Below, in pieces: positions 33,949 to 50,723 of a stretch of 64,000 nucleotides of DNA. This stretch comes from Caenorhabditis elegans. Lineage: Eukaryota; Nematoda; Chromadorea; Rhabditida; Rhabditidae. The position numbers and the translations under genes were made by a program. The notes under the pieces were generated by a model that was not told where the DNA came from, did no database searches, and saw nothing but the letters and a program-made list of their open reading frames with translations. Positions within the stretch are counted from its first letter, which is position 1; every line of letters begins with the position of its first letter. Location: contig NC_003279.8 of assembly GCF_000002985.6 (NCBI RefSeq), positions 8,308,001 through 8,372,000 of the forward strand. Reading direction: 5' to 3'.

Positions 33949-36900
33949 TCATCGTCGTGATGCTCGGACTGTAAAGGGTTTTGGAGCACGAAGGGATGAA
34001 GTGATGACATCAATTGGTGGAGCATATGGGCCATCTGTATGCCATTCGAAGTTTTGCATTAAAGTACAGAAATAAAGGAATACTTCCATACGAGCAAGAT
34101 TCTCGCCAAGACATGAACGTTTTCCCATTGAGAATGGGTTGACACGATCATCACGGATGTATTCACCACGACTCTGAAATTTTTAATTTTTCAGTTTTAG
34201 TTTGTATATATCGAATTTTCTGAAAAGTTTACTCGACAGCGCACGGGTCTCGACGCGAACAAAGCCTATGGTAGCGCTTTTTGAATTTTTCGACGACTTT
34301 CTAAAATACAGTACCAGGTCTCGAAACGATCGCAATATTTGCAAGTGAATTATTATGAAAAGTGTGTGCGCCTTTGGAGATTACTGTAGCTACATACTCT
34401 CTGGTTATTTTCGATGTAAATTTTCGAGATTTTCTATCCCAACTAAATACGCTCCTCCTTCGTTTAAAAAAAGCTATAAAAATCACAAATGAGTCTACGA
34501 AAACTGCAAAAGTAGGGCATGGAAATCTACAGTATAAACCCAAAAGTTTGGAAAACGTGAATTTTTCAACCCCAAACTCACATTCAAGAATCGATCTGGA
34601 TTGAAATGTTCTGGATCCGGGAAGTGTTTCTTGTCAACATGAACCGATTGAAATTGTGCAATGACACGTGTTCCCGCATTCAAACGATACCCTTCACAAT
34701 CCTCAACATCGGTAAGTGTGCATCGGAGGAAATTCACTGGAAGTACGTATCCGAGGCGATATACTTCTTGAAGAAAGGCACAGGTGTATGGAAGATGCTT
34801 CTGATCATCCATTACTACTTGCTGAAAATTGACGGCTTAGTTATGAGTATAACGATATTGAAAAAAAGGTTTAAAACAACGAACCCTTTCTCTTCCAACA
34901 TTTCTATCCAATTCCTCATGAATTCTTTTTTGTGTTTCTGGATTATTAACAAGGTACAAGAATGCGAATCGAAGAACAATAATGATAGTCTCCATTCCAG
35001 CCGAATATAAATCATAAATAGCCACAATTAATTGCTTCTCAGTGAATCCATCTTCCAATGCATTTTCAGCTGCACGAATTTTCATTTCTTTAAGGAATGC
35101 ATCCATGTAACTCGAGGGTTCTTCATCGTAATTTATTCCAGTTTTATGCTTGGCAAGGGCCTGAAATTATGAAGAATTATAATTAAATTAATTGTGTCTG
35201 AACTAACTTGTTCAAGATTTTGAATAATTGCATCATTAGCTCGTGTTGTTCTTGGAATACCAAGGCTCAATGGTTTATCAAGATATGCCAACCATGGCCA
35301 TGCGTCCAAAAGTTGAGTTTTTGGAGATGTGAAGTGCTCGAGAACCTGAAAAATTTTCAAACTATAGATACAAAAGCGAAACACAAAAGCTCACATCATT
35401 GATTGCCACGTGGAAGTCGAGAATTTCAGTTTCATTCCATTCACGAGTGAATCCGAATAGATGCTTATGAATAACGTTTCCAACAACATGCTGGAATTAA
35501 AACTTATATTTAAGGAATGAGGATTTTTTAAAATTTTTTGATTTTTTTAATAACGCAATGATAATAAAAAAGTATAATCACAGTTTTGATAACCTTTTTG
35601 GTAATCTAGAAATACTAGAATTTTTAAAAAATTACCGCTTTCTAATCCATCCAAAATCTATATACTTAATTAAAATGAAGGAAACTATTTTCAAAATAAT
35701 ACTAACCACAAGTAAAGGTCTCAACTCGATTGGTTTATCCTTTTGTCCATCAATTTTCTCCACTAAACCAGAAGCCAACGAAGCAATTGTGTCCTGAGTA
35801 CCAGCTTGTCCAACACCAAGAGATCGGAATATATGGGTTGTGAATCGTCGTTGAGCCTTCCACCAATTGTTTTCCATGAAGAAAAGACCATAGTTTCCTT
35901 GTACAAGCATATCCATTATAAATGTGTCTGGACGTCCAGAGAATGATTCTCCATTCTTTACAATGTTCCGTTTTAGCATCTGAAATTTGGTTTGATGTTC
36001 CAGGTTAATTTTGACAGTTCTGGACTATTCAAAAGTTGTTTGTATACGTAACATCCTTTACCTAGTTTGTTCATAAATTTTTTTAATAACAACTTTAAAA
36101 ATGCGTTCTGTATTGTTTTAAACCTGGTCGAAGTGTTTAAGGTTTATCAGTTTCGTCACAATATTAAAAAAAAATGAGTGAGTTAAATTAGCAGTAGAGT
36201 GAGTAAATAGCAGTGATTTAAATTTACATAAAACGTATAAGTATATTTCATTTTTCTGCGAAAAAAATTTCAATTTTAGTTTTACGTTTTTAAAATTTCT
36301 CAAAAAAGGTCGAAAACTTGCAGTAAGCTGTCATCTATGAAGACATTTTGAGATAAGTATTTGGGCAGTCCAGGTGTGGAAAACGCCCCCGTATGGAAAC
36401 AGTTCAATTTCACTACATTTGTTTATTTCAAAACTTCTGGTTCAAAAATAAACAAAAAAAATTTGATCTATATCTTTGATTTGACACTGATCAATTGAGA
36501 AAAATCACTGTTTTCTTCCCATTATTTTCCCACGTGGTAAACAATAGATGATAGACAAGAGAACATGTCTATATCATTCGGTGAGTACAGATCAAACCAT
36601 CAAATTGATAATGGATCTTTGAAGAAATCACGAAACAAAAACGTTGATGAGAGAAAAACGTCATCGTTTGTATGTTCATAGTTTGTGTTTCTGACTTCTT
36701 CTTTTCATTTGGAAAACTAGACATTTAATCCGGTCAAGGTGTGACTGCGGAAGATAGGCGCCTCTTAGCCGCCCCAGGCCTCCTTTTACCCGCCTCGTTT
36801 TTCGATGTGGAACGTTTAACTTTTTTTTAATTATTGGTTTTTTTGTTTTAGAATAGTGTATAGATTTATTTTTAAGTTGTAATTTTTTGTACGGAGATCT

Positions 36901-38022
36901 TTTCAGGGGTGTGAATCGCACCCCCGTGGAACGCCAAAAGAGCAAATTGATGTCATTATCAAACGTTAACATTTTGCAGACATATAATTAGATTTCAAAT
37001 ATAATTTGATAATTTCCGTAAGTTTTAAATTAGATTTGAAACAAGTGGGCATTATTGGGTAGAATATTCAATCGCGACATTTTTTCAAATCAAGTTAGCT
37101 CAAATTTGGGGATTATTACATTACAAAATATAATTTTTGAACTTTTACTAAAAAGTTAAAAGAAGTTCGCCAACACTGGAGAAATTGCCAAAAAGCATAG
37201 TAAAACTTTCCAAAGCAGTGTCATAAGTCAACTAAAAATTTAATTCTTTCTACAAATTTGAATTTAAATTATTTGTTTTTTTTAAATTATAAGTCTTCAA
37301 AAGTACAAGGGTGCTAAAAATTCACTTAAAATTCCAAAATTTTAAGAATTTTGGAAATTTATTACAGGTTTGTCTAAAAATTTTTCATTTTATTCTTTGG
37401 ATCTGTTGAATTATTATGAGAGTTTTGTTTTTTAAAACAAAATTGCCCAAAGAAGCTTGAACTGAAATATGTTCGGCTTTTTAGAAAATGTCAAAGCTTT
37501 TTAAATATAGGCGCTTCACCCATTTACTCTACTTCCCAGTTTCACATAAAGTTTGTTCTAGATCTTTCGTGCAAAGGTATCTAGTTTGATGATTGAGCTT
37601 TAAGAAAATTTCTATGAATACGTGATATATTGCAATTCTTTTCTTTTCCCAAACAATTGTCACATTTTCCCATCATTCTTTTCTTTTGCTCCTTATTTTT
37701 TCTATTTTCAGCATCCAACTTACATCATAATCACAAATGACAATTGTTGGAAATGGGAGCCAAAGCGTGAAAATGCCACCATACTTCTTCTTGAATTCAT
37801 TGATTATCAAATCAATTCTATCTTCAGGCACTTGAAATGTGTTTCCTGTAACCACGAGTGAGCCGTATAGGGGGGAAAAGCTAAAAAAAAAAAAAAGAAA
37901 GATCACAAACCGATAAATGGCCATGGAGTTGGTCCAGGTGGTAATCCACGGAGTTTGTTTGCAAAACGACACAGGAAAAGCATCACAATGATGACGAGAA
38001 TGACGAGTTGAGCAAAAAGCAT
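33949..38022 (-). CDS. cyp-36A1: Cytochrome P450 CYP36A1
   Basis: Eight exons: 38022-37911, 37845-37724, 35979-35707, 35490-35395, 35345-35208, 35160-34885, 34821-34582 and 34173-33949, 493 residues in phase. The N-terminal membrane anchor ([17 protein letters not shown]) is followed by the proline hinge [13 protein letters not shown]. The I-helix oxygen-binding motif is AGMET (~301-305), the K-helix ExxR is EVYR (~358), the PERF-like segment is FNPDRF, and the haem loop is [10 protein letters not shown] with Cys440 as thiolate ligand. All catalytic hallmarks are present, so it should be an active ER monooxygenase. CYP-36A1 has been linked in worms to EGL-9/HIF-1 stress signalling through a presumed hormone. 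Its 3' end converges on the FIG4-like gene 268 bases away. Intron 2 is unusually long (1744 bp). Confidence 0.97.
35980..37723. other. Long intron 2 of cyp-36A1
   Basis: 1.74 kb without a supported gene. At about 36700-36960 the base composition rises in GC. There is a short possible hairpin, GGGGTGTGAATCGCACCCCC near 36906, and a related GTGGAAAACGCCCCC motif near 36375. I find no tRNA-like fold or spliceable ORF. It may hold enhancer or repeat material. Confidence 0.45.
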
Positions 38023-41000
38023 TCTACAATTAAAAATAGATTGATAAATAGTTGCAAGAGAAATCAGGAAGTACGGGAAAAATAATATTTATGATAAATA
38101 TCAGAATATTGAGTTAATCATTCTAGAAGGAAAACTATGAAATACTAGCAGTAAATTCCAGCGGCAAGGCTTGAGCTCTGAAATTTTGAAGCTCGTAGTA
38201 TTTCAAAATTTTGCCAATTATTTCAAGAGTCTACAAAATGTGGTGAACATTCCGAAAAAAATTTTTTAAACAAATCTAAAACATTTTGAGTTAAAAAATT
38301 TTTTCGAAAATTTTAAAAACAACACGCATTTTCTAAGCAGCATTAAATATTATTAGAGGTATGCAAAAATCTTAAATTCTTGGATAAGTCAGAAAAGAAG
38401 AGCTTTTAAGCAAAACTGGCGTTGTTTTAATGTCTACAGGTAAACTGACTACGTTAACTACCTAAAGACACTGAAATTCACAGGCTTCGAGATTTGCAAA
38501 ACTAAAAATCAAATAACTATTAATTCACTGTAGTTAGAGGCATAAACTGAACATAAGATGTTTCAATAAGAGTAATGATAATAATAATAATTTTTCGTTA
38601 AAACTGATTTTTTTTCGTTTAGTTAGGTGCATATGTACAGTACCCAAAAGTATACGTGCCAAACCAAGGCTACAAATAAAAAAAGTATCCATAAACATGT
38701 TAACAAACAAGAAAAACACTTAAAAATGAGGAATTATTTTTGCGAAACAGCGGAACCAAATTAATTTGATAATAAAAATCAAAAAGCAGCTGTACCTACT
38801 TGAGAATATAAATGATATATTCGGTGAAGAACAATCATGAGAAAAGAAACAAATGGGTGTGAGATGATCGTTCTGTGGCAAACGAAAGGAAGGATGATCT
38901 TCATTTTTTTCAGAAGTGACAAAAAGTTATAAAGTGATAAGAATGGAGGGGGCAAGATTAAACTGTGCTTTTTATTTTAGGATTGTAGTTTGTAGGGTGA
39001 TCCTGCCTAGGCCTCGTTCACCCGTATATGAGATTCAAATGAACTAGTTTAGGTAATAAACTTAGTATTTTCAAAGCCTTTTAGATATATTATCTATACG
39101 ACTCCGCCTATTTTTAGAGCATTCGGGCTGTTGCAATAAGCTTTATCTTTACATGACTCCGCCCACTTTTCGAATATCGAAAGTTTCAGCTAGAACTTTG
39201 GTGTAGATCTAAGACAAGTTTAAACTGAAACGGAATGAGATTTAGAGCAAAAAGTGCGGATTTATGAAGTTCGAATAATTAGGTCGATTACGGATTATGG
39301 TCCCAGAAGTAAGAACAGCTTTTCGAAAAATCTAGAACTTTCTAGAATTGTTTTTTTTTCTTTTTTGCGTACTTAAAAATTTGCTTGGGAAGTTTCAAAA
39401 CAGTCTGACTAAGAAACATCTTTCACAATATTCTTGACAATATTCTTTAAAAAATTTTAAAAACCAAATTTTAAACGAAACTTTCGGACGCTCTTGGGAA
39501 AATTATAAAGATGGCAATCATGAAGAAATTTCTAGTTTGGGATAGGTTTACTTTAAAAAATTGAACGCATAAAAAACTACAGTAATTAAAAATATGAACA
39601 ATTGACGAGAATCTCGAAACTGGAATGAATTTATAACAATAGAAGTTGAGTATTTATAGTCAAACAAAACTCCGAAGTTCACTGAAATTCCCAGAAACCT
39701 ATATGGGAAAACCGGATAACCTACGTCAATGGAGCTGAGAGAAACACGAATTCTTTTTGTCTTCTAGCAGAAAAAGGTTCAAAACTTTCTCAGAAGTGAC
39801 GAAAGTACCCACGAACTTGTGGTTTTGTGAGCTTTGCAAGTTACATCTAGCACAGTGGAATATGAATAAATGACATAGGACAGAATCGTGAGAATAATTT
39901 CTGAGCTTTTGGTAATAATATCCTTGCAAAGACTACAAAATACGCCGAAATGTTAAGATCACTGGAAAAAGATCTGCATAATATGGAGTACTCGTTAATA
40001 CCCTTCTGAAAGTGTGCAAGAAAAATAATTAAAAGTGCGAATTGAGTTTTCAGCTAAAGATTTTTGAAATTTGTATTCATTTGTAAATACCAATTTTCTT
40101 TTTGAAATTATCTACATACATATTTTTTGTTGGTGCTGCACAACACTTCTCAATTTCGAAAGATATATCTCGGTTTATTTTGAAGATATCAATGAACAAA
40201 CAATTACAAAACTAATGAAAAATAATTGAAAAATATTTTTTCAGTTGAACTTTTTTCATAAAACAAAAGACAACCGAGATATGTGCAACCAAGTGTGAGC
40301 AATGGGGTCCAGCACTAATAGAGAATATACGATATTTGGTAGTCGAATTTGAAAATGTGAAGGAGATTTAAACTTTCAAAATTTTAACTGTGAAGGTGCG
40401 CTTCTTTTAGAAATGAAAATACATTTTCAAAAAAGTTAGAAAAGTATCATAAAACAAAAAATAACATAAATTCCAATTAGTTTCCAAAATTTTCCATTTA
40501 GAGTTCTATCTAAAGAAATCGGGATTTAGTATGTCTTTGTGAAAAGTTCATTTATTTATATACTGTGTACAGTTACATGATTTTCGAAATTTTCATCCAA
40601 ATTAATTCATACTTTGTAGTCATTTCATTCACTTATTCTCCTCCTCTTCATTTCATCATCCTCTCCCACTTTTCCAAGTCACGCCCTTTTTTCCAATGAA
40701 ACAATTTTTGTGTTATGAGGTCGATGTCGGTCATGAAATATTACAAAATAGAAAATTTGGAAAGTTCTAGAAAAAACTGGGAAAAAAGTTAAAGAAGATT
40801 TTGTAGCCGACATTTCACGTGGTTCATGTTTACTACAAGAGTCTCTGAGATACCGGGCATTCAAGAAAACGTGAATCTAGGTACCATATGCATACAGATT
40901 GAGGAATTTTGAAAGCTTCATCTTTTACATCAGATGACCCAGAAATACGTAGAGTACCTTTAAAGCGACATTTCATGTTCTTTCCAAGAATCTTGGTAGC

Positions 41001-44000
41001 TGAAAAGTTGAATATATCTTGACTATGAAGTCAACATTTTTGGTATGGACAATTCATTTTTCTGAACGATTCTAATAAGACAATATCTGTCATGCTTTTT
41101 GAAAATTTCTGACGAAAATATTTATAAAAATATAATTAATTTTTGTTGAAAAGTTTCAAATTCTCTTCATTGGAAACTTCCTTCGGATTTCGAAAATGAA
41201 CACTTTCTGGTTTTCTCAAAAAAAAGAATGGAAAAACCGAAAAAATTTCGGCGGCGTTCTTGATGGTTATTCTAACACTTTATTCAATATTTGATATTTT
41301 TGTGTTTTTTCTAAATTGTTTTCCCTTTTCCATTGAGGCGTGTGTCGTACCTCCTTTGCCTTCAAAATGTATGTTTTTGTATGATTTCCCCATTTATCAA
41401 TCATATTTCCTTCCCCCACTCTACTCCGTTGCTCTCACATAAAATTGGAGTTTAGTGATTTGAGCATGTGGTAATGGGAAAAAGCATGCGCCGTGAGCCC
41501 ATAGCATTTAGTTTTCTAACGGTTGATATGGAAACCATGGGAAACAAACATTGAAAGTTGGATTAAATAATGAGAGACACAAAGAAAAAGTGAAAGAGAG
41601 ACAAAGCACTGATTAGTGGGAAGGGAAATTGAAGGTGTATACATACGGCTTCACATGAGCCTATACTACTTTCAGCTCTTTTCGCTCAACATTTTGATTT
41701 TGTCTTTTTTTTTGGAATTTTCAAAGCCTATTCTTTTTCATAATTGAAACGTTAAACTGAAATGTTATAAATGCTACTCTCAATCGTAAGATTTATTTTT
41801 TAACAGTGGGTCACCATAATGCCCTATTGCCTACAAATCATGCAAAGGTATTCAAAAAGTTAACCTATCTTCATTTTTTTTGCCGGAAGGGAATTGACTG
41901 CTCGGACTGAGCAACAATAATCTTCACAGAAATGTAGGCAAAGATTTAGTAGGCATGCAAATAGGTTTCTGTGTGGAGAACTGTTTGCCTTGAGCTGCCT
42001 CGTTGCATGCCTACAAACCATTCGTAGGCAGGCACACGACTCTTTGTCATAAAATCCATTCTTCAATAATAACATCAACAGATCTCTCTCTCTACAACAC
42101 AAAGTCATTAAAAAAATTGTAGTTATTGTCTCCAGTTCAAGTTGGTAATGTCAATAGTGTAGCCAGATATTAGCACATTAACTAATTCAACACTATTACA
42201 GAATTAAGAGTAAAAATATCAAAAATCAGCACGTATTCACAAATTAGTACATTTTCAGTATTTTATAGCCATTTTTTCTAATTGTTACGTAGTAATAAAT
42301 TGTACTCTTTTGACTGATCTTTGCAAACTTGTCCTACATTCTTGTTTACATCTTCTACACATTCACAAATTTCAATCTTTGACCAGGGGTCTTTTGCAAC
42401 AAAAAATTGGAAAAAAAACATGGGATAATCTTTTAAAATCGCTAGAAGTTTAAGTGCAAACGTTATTTGGTTTTTTTTAGTTGATATTTTGATTCTTGGT
42501 ATTTCATTCAAAATATTGTAATAGTTTCTAGAAAAATGTACTTGTTTGAATTTTTATTCAGTGATTCAGAAGAAATCGCAATTATCATAATTTTGTTCCC
42601 ACCAAATTTTAGATTTTCTGCCGCAATAGGCTCAAAATGGTTTCAAAACTGGATTTCATAAAGAGGCTAAAATAGCCAACTTATTAAAATTTATTGTTTT
42701 TTCAGCAACTGTTTGTTCAAAATTTACTCAAAGTTTGTAAACTCCCCAAAGTTTTCTACGAATTCTAGGATGATCACTTTACCAATAGTTTAGTGATACA
42801 GTGTTCTGTGTGTTTTGTTTCCAAACTTTTTTCTTCTTCTACAGAATCTCATTTTTTCTGATCCCTGGGATGAAGAATTGAAAAGTGGCCGTTTGACTAT
42901 TAAAGTGGTACTTGAAAAATGTTCAATTGATGAGCACTTGAATCCAAACCCTAAACATCAGAATCCCATTGATCACACCTGCCTACGTCATCAGGCGGTA
43001 AGGATTCAAAGTTTCGAAACACGGAACACAGAGGACACGGTCAGTATGTATGTATTATGATGATTGAGTGCAACAAATTGAATTAGTGTCTTTGAGATGA
43101 TCAGTTGAACAAATCAAGTGTTCAAACTATTATTCATTTCATCATTTTGCACGTCTTCGTCTTCCCTTCTTACTTTAAATCTTTAGAAATACATCCAAAG
43201 ACCAGATATCAAAGTTGACACCCGTCCCCATCCTAAAGATAGACATACAGGCGCACCCCGACAACGTGACTATTGCCATTTTTTTGGAGAGAGGGAGAAG
43301 GATACAAACTTCAGTCTGATTACAGTATCCTCTTCTACAGTATTGGAGGGAATGATCACTTGAAGTTTCGTTCGTAGTCTATTTTGGTGACGCGCTGGGA
43401 GAAGGCAAACTAGAACACTTATTTCTAGGATACCTGATTTTTTAAGCGGAGGGAAGAGTGATTTAGAGAAATTTTATTAGAACGTTCGTGTTGCACCGAA
43501 CAATGAGACTCTAATTTGTGAGAATGCAACCTTTGAAAAAAAATGTATATAGTATTCTCCAGGAGCTTTACGGGAACATCTCAAACACTCTTTAAAATAA
43601 ATTTAGTGACTTGTAAATTGACATTACTTGCAAAAACTTGTTGAGAAATTGATTAGAAACATTTTGAGCATGAAGTAGTGTCCTTGATTAAACTTTTAAA
43701 GTGCTAATCACTTTTGATTGAGGAAAATTTGTCAATTTTGTGGAAATGTTTTTTTATAGCTTATATATGAATTTCCTACTTCTACAGTACCACTACAGTA
43801 ACCCAAACAACAAACCCTACTGGGCCCCAACGATGTGCTTTTAAAACAAAATGTTGAATAACATTACAGTTAAAAAACTGGTGGGATTTTCATTAATACC
43901 TTTTGAAACTATTAAAAAATTTCCACGCATTGTGGTGTTTTGGGAATTTTTCTTGATACTATTAGAGATTTTAGAAAATAAAAAAAAGAAACCAAAAAAT

Positions 44001-45391
44001 GCTAGAAAATTACGACGAATTGGTTGATAACATAACAGTCTATTGAATTGATGTTTTATCATCTTAAATACCAAATTGTTTCCGGAAGAAAATACAGAAT
44101 TCAAACTCAAGCTGTGTTACCTAATTCCAAAAAAAAAAAGTTTCTCTAAACAGGATATAAATCATGAGTTTCAGTTGATGAAACTCTACAAAATTCGAAT
44201 TGAAGGGGTATTGAATGACATTAACACTGTATTATCTGTAAGATAGAGAGCGGAAGAAGATTTATTTTGATTGATATTTCAAATTATTTAATGAAATGAA
44301 TCATTGTTACTTGAAAAGTTGCGAAGTTTGCAGAAAAATCATAATTTTTTAATAATCTTAACTTTTGTTATCAATTTGAATCATTATTGACGTTTCTGGA
44401 AATTTGGAAATTTTTGAAAACTGATAAAAGTTGATCTTTTAGTCACCAAGTGATTAGCAGAGGAGATTAGTCATATTTCGGCAATTTGGAATTCATAAAT
44501 TTGCGCGATTACGTAGCATTTTGATCGCACTGTTACCTTCAAATAAAGCATAAAAATAATTTCCCATTTATGCTTTACAACTTTGAATTTTAAATTGTCA
44601 AAATAATTTTCCAACAGTCGTACAAAACCTGCAAAATGATATTTCGTAGACGGATATGCAAGTGTTCACATGAGTCACTAAAAATCCAGTTGACCTTACT
44701 TTGTGATATCATTGTTCGGAAAGGTAGTCTATATTATTGATTCAAATTATCGTGAAGTTTTCTAGTAATTCTTAGCTATTTTTTTTTAATTATTGTGAAG
44801 GTAAAAATACTCAAGATGTGTCATGATCTTGTAATGATTCCATTGTTCGATTCAATGCGTGGGATGTTCTCTGTTTTGATGAGTTATCGGTTACAAAGTA
44901 ATACTTTCTTTTTTAATTTTGCACGTAGAAAGTGAAAAATGGTACAATTTCATTCATTTTGTTCGCATGGCGGTCAATTTGGAAAACTAGACAGAAGGCT
45001 AGAGAAATGATTGCAGGGATCAATGAACAGTCAACACAAGCAAAATGTTAAGAGATATCAAAATGTTGACAATTTTAAATGTGTTTTGAGGGGATCAGAA
45101 ACATCTTCAAATAAACTTGCTGAAAAAATATATATGAAAATGTATTTCAACAATTTTTGCGGTGCTCCTCAAACTGACAGGTTCACCAATAAATTCTGAA
45201 ATAGCGCAACTCAAGCATTTTTAGTACGGTAATGATACAGTACTTCACTCTCATTGTACCACTTTACCCCGATATATTACCGGCTGCAAAAATTGTAGGA
45301 ATTTTCTGAAAACCGTAATTTGGCTTCTTCTCGTTCCTCTTTGATGTCTATGAGTACCTTCAAACCTGAAATCTATAAAATTTTCAGAACC
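38023..45391. other. Long gene-poor region between cyp-36A1 and tba-5
   Basis: 7.4 kb that must contain the divergent promoters of cyp-36A1 and tba-5. It includes a diffuse repeat at 40130-40340, a related copy of which is inside tba-5 intron 1. It has direct copies of GACTCCGCC(T/C)A near 39100 and 39160, clusters of TAGGCATGC/TGCCTAC near 41930-42020, and one exon-like ORF at 42845-42997 (+), listed in the findings. Otherwise I see no multi-exon gene. Confidence 0.45.
40130..40340. repeat. Dispersed repeat, copy 1
   Basis: Contains TATATCTCGGTTTATTTTGAAGATATCAAT, later TTTTTCAGTTGAA, and ends CACTAATAGAGAATATACGATATT. The same ordered blocks occur at about 46550-46735. The terminal block resembles the end sequence of the TACCGTATTTCC MITE family. 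Divergence between copies suggests an old element. Confidence 0.7.
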
Positions 45392-49828
<4,437 letters not shown>

Positions 49829-50723
49829 GATATTCAAACATTTTAAGACAGACAATTTTATTCATTATATTTTTCGCAATTTTCTGAGAAACCTTCTTAA
49901 AGGCACAAGGGTTCATTTGGATGGATCTCGCCGCGAAACAAGAGTTTATAGTTGTATTTTTCGATCTTTTCGGGGCCGTTTTTCAAAAAACAAAAACGTT
50001 GGACATGAGATATTTATAGAAACGTACTACAGGAAAATGAATAAACGGGAACTGAACGTTTTTTAGTCGGACTTTCCTAACTTTTCTCGTGGCCAGACCT
50101 TTCCGAATATATCCGTGCGCCTCTAAATACGCGTTTCAGAAAACTGCGAAATTATGAACTTTACATTTTTGTCTAGATTTACCGATTTAACCTGATCTCA
50201 GAACCTCTATATTTCTTACTTATGTTATCTCATGTATATTGTTTGATGTGAATAAATACTCAAAAAGTTTATACTTCCAAGAATTGAAGAAAAAACGGTC
50301 AGAACAATGGGCTCAGCATTTGTGTGAGAAGGGGGTTAAGAAAAGGAATAACGGTATGGAGTTTCGAAATGTCCTTTGAGAGTGAAAGGGTGAACAGAAA
50401 GCAAGTTGAGCGATGGGCAGAAACGTTGCAGCTTTTAGACGGAATTTCTGAAATTCGGATATACATTCCAAACTACTATAAGGAAAAGTATGGGATCAAA
50501 ACAAATAGAAAAACGTTAGTTGGGAAAAAATGGGGGAATTCTGCATTTTTGACAGGAATCATAGATGATCGTACATAACACCACAACAGTAGAAAACGGG
50601 CATAAAACAAAAAAAATCTCGAAGTCTTGAAACATCGTTTCGGCAAAAAAGTAAAGAAATTTGTGAAATGAGTGTTTCGGTCCGTTTCTACGACAACATT
50701 TAGATAGAAACATGATTTGAAGT
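49829..50723. other. Convergent 3' region between tba-5 and rsd-6
   Basis: Holds the tba-5 3' UTR with two AATAAA signals (50040, 50251) and the rsd-6 3' UTR. A plus-strand open frame at 50324-50578 is antisense to the rsd-6 3' side and has no visible splice or family support. Confidence 0.5.
50251..50256 (+). terminator. Polyadenylation signal of tba-5 (distal)
   Basis: AATAAA about 420 bases after the tubulin stop. Another AATAAA lies at 50040-50045, so two 3' ends are possible. Confidence 0.55.

Noticed and set aside
41510..41545. GTTGATATGGAAAC as a possible DAF-19 X-box for the ciliary gene tba-5
   Set aside because: It has at least one mismatch to the X-box pattern and lies about 3.9 kb upstream, far outside the usual distance.
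41860..42108. Cysteine-rich minus-strand open frame
   Set aside because: The cysteines come from repeated TAGGCATGC/TGCCTAC repeat sequence; no splice sites or signal peptide.
50324..50578. 84-codon plus-strand open frame between tba-5 and rsd-6
   Set aside because: No acceptor, donor or recognisable family, and it overlaps two 3' UTRs. The tba-5 polyadenylation signals lie just upstream, so it is probably chance.
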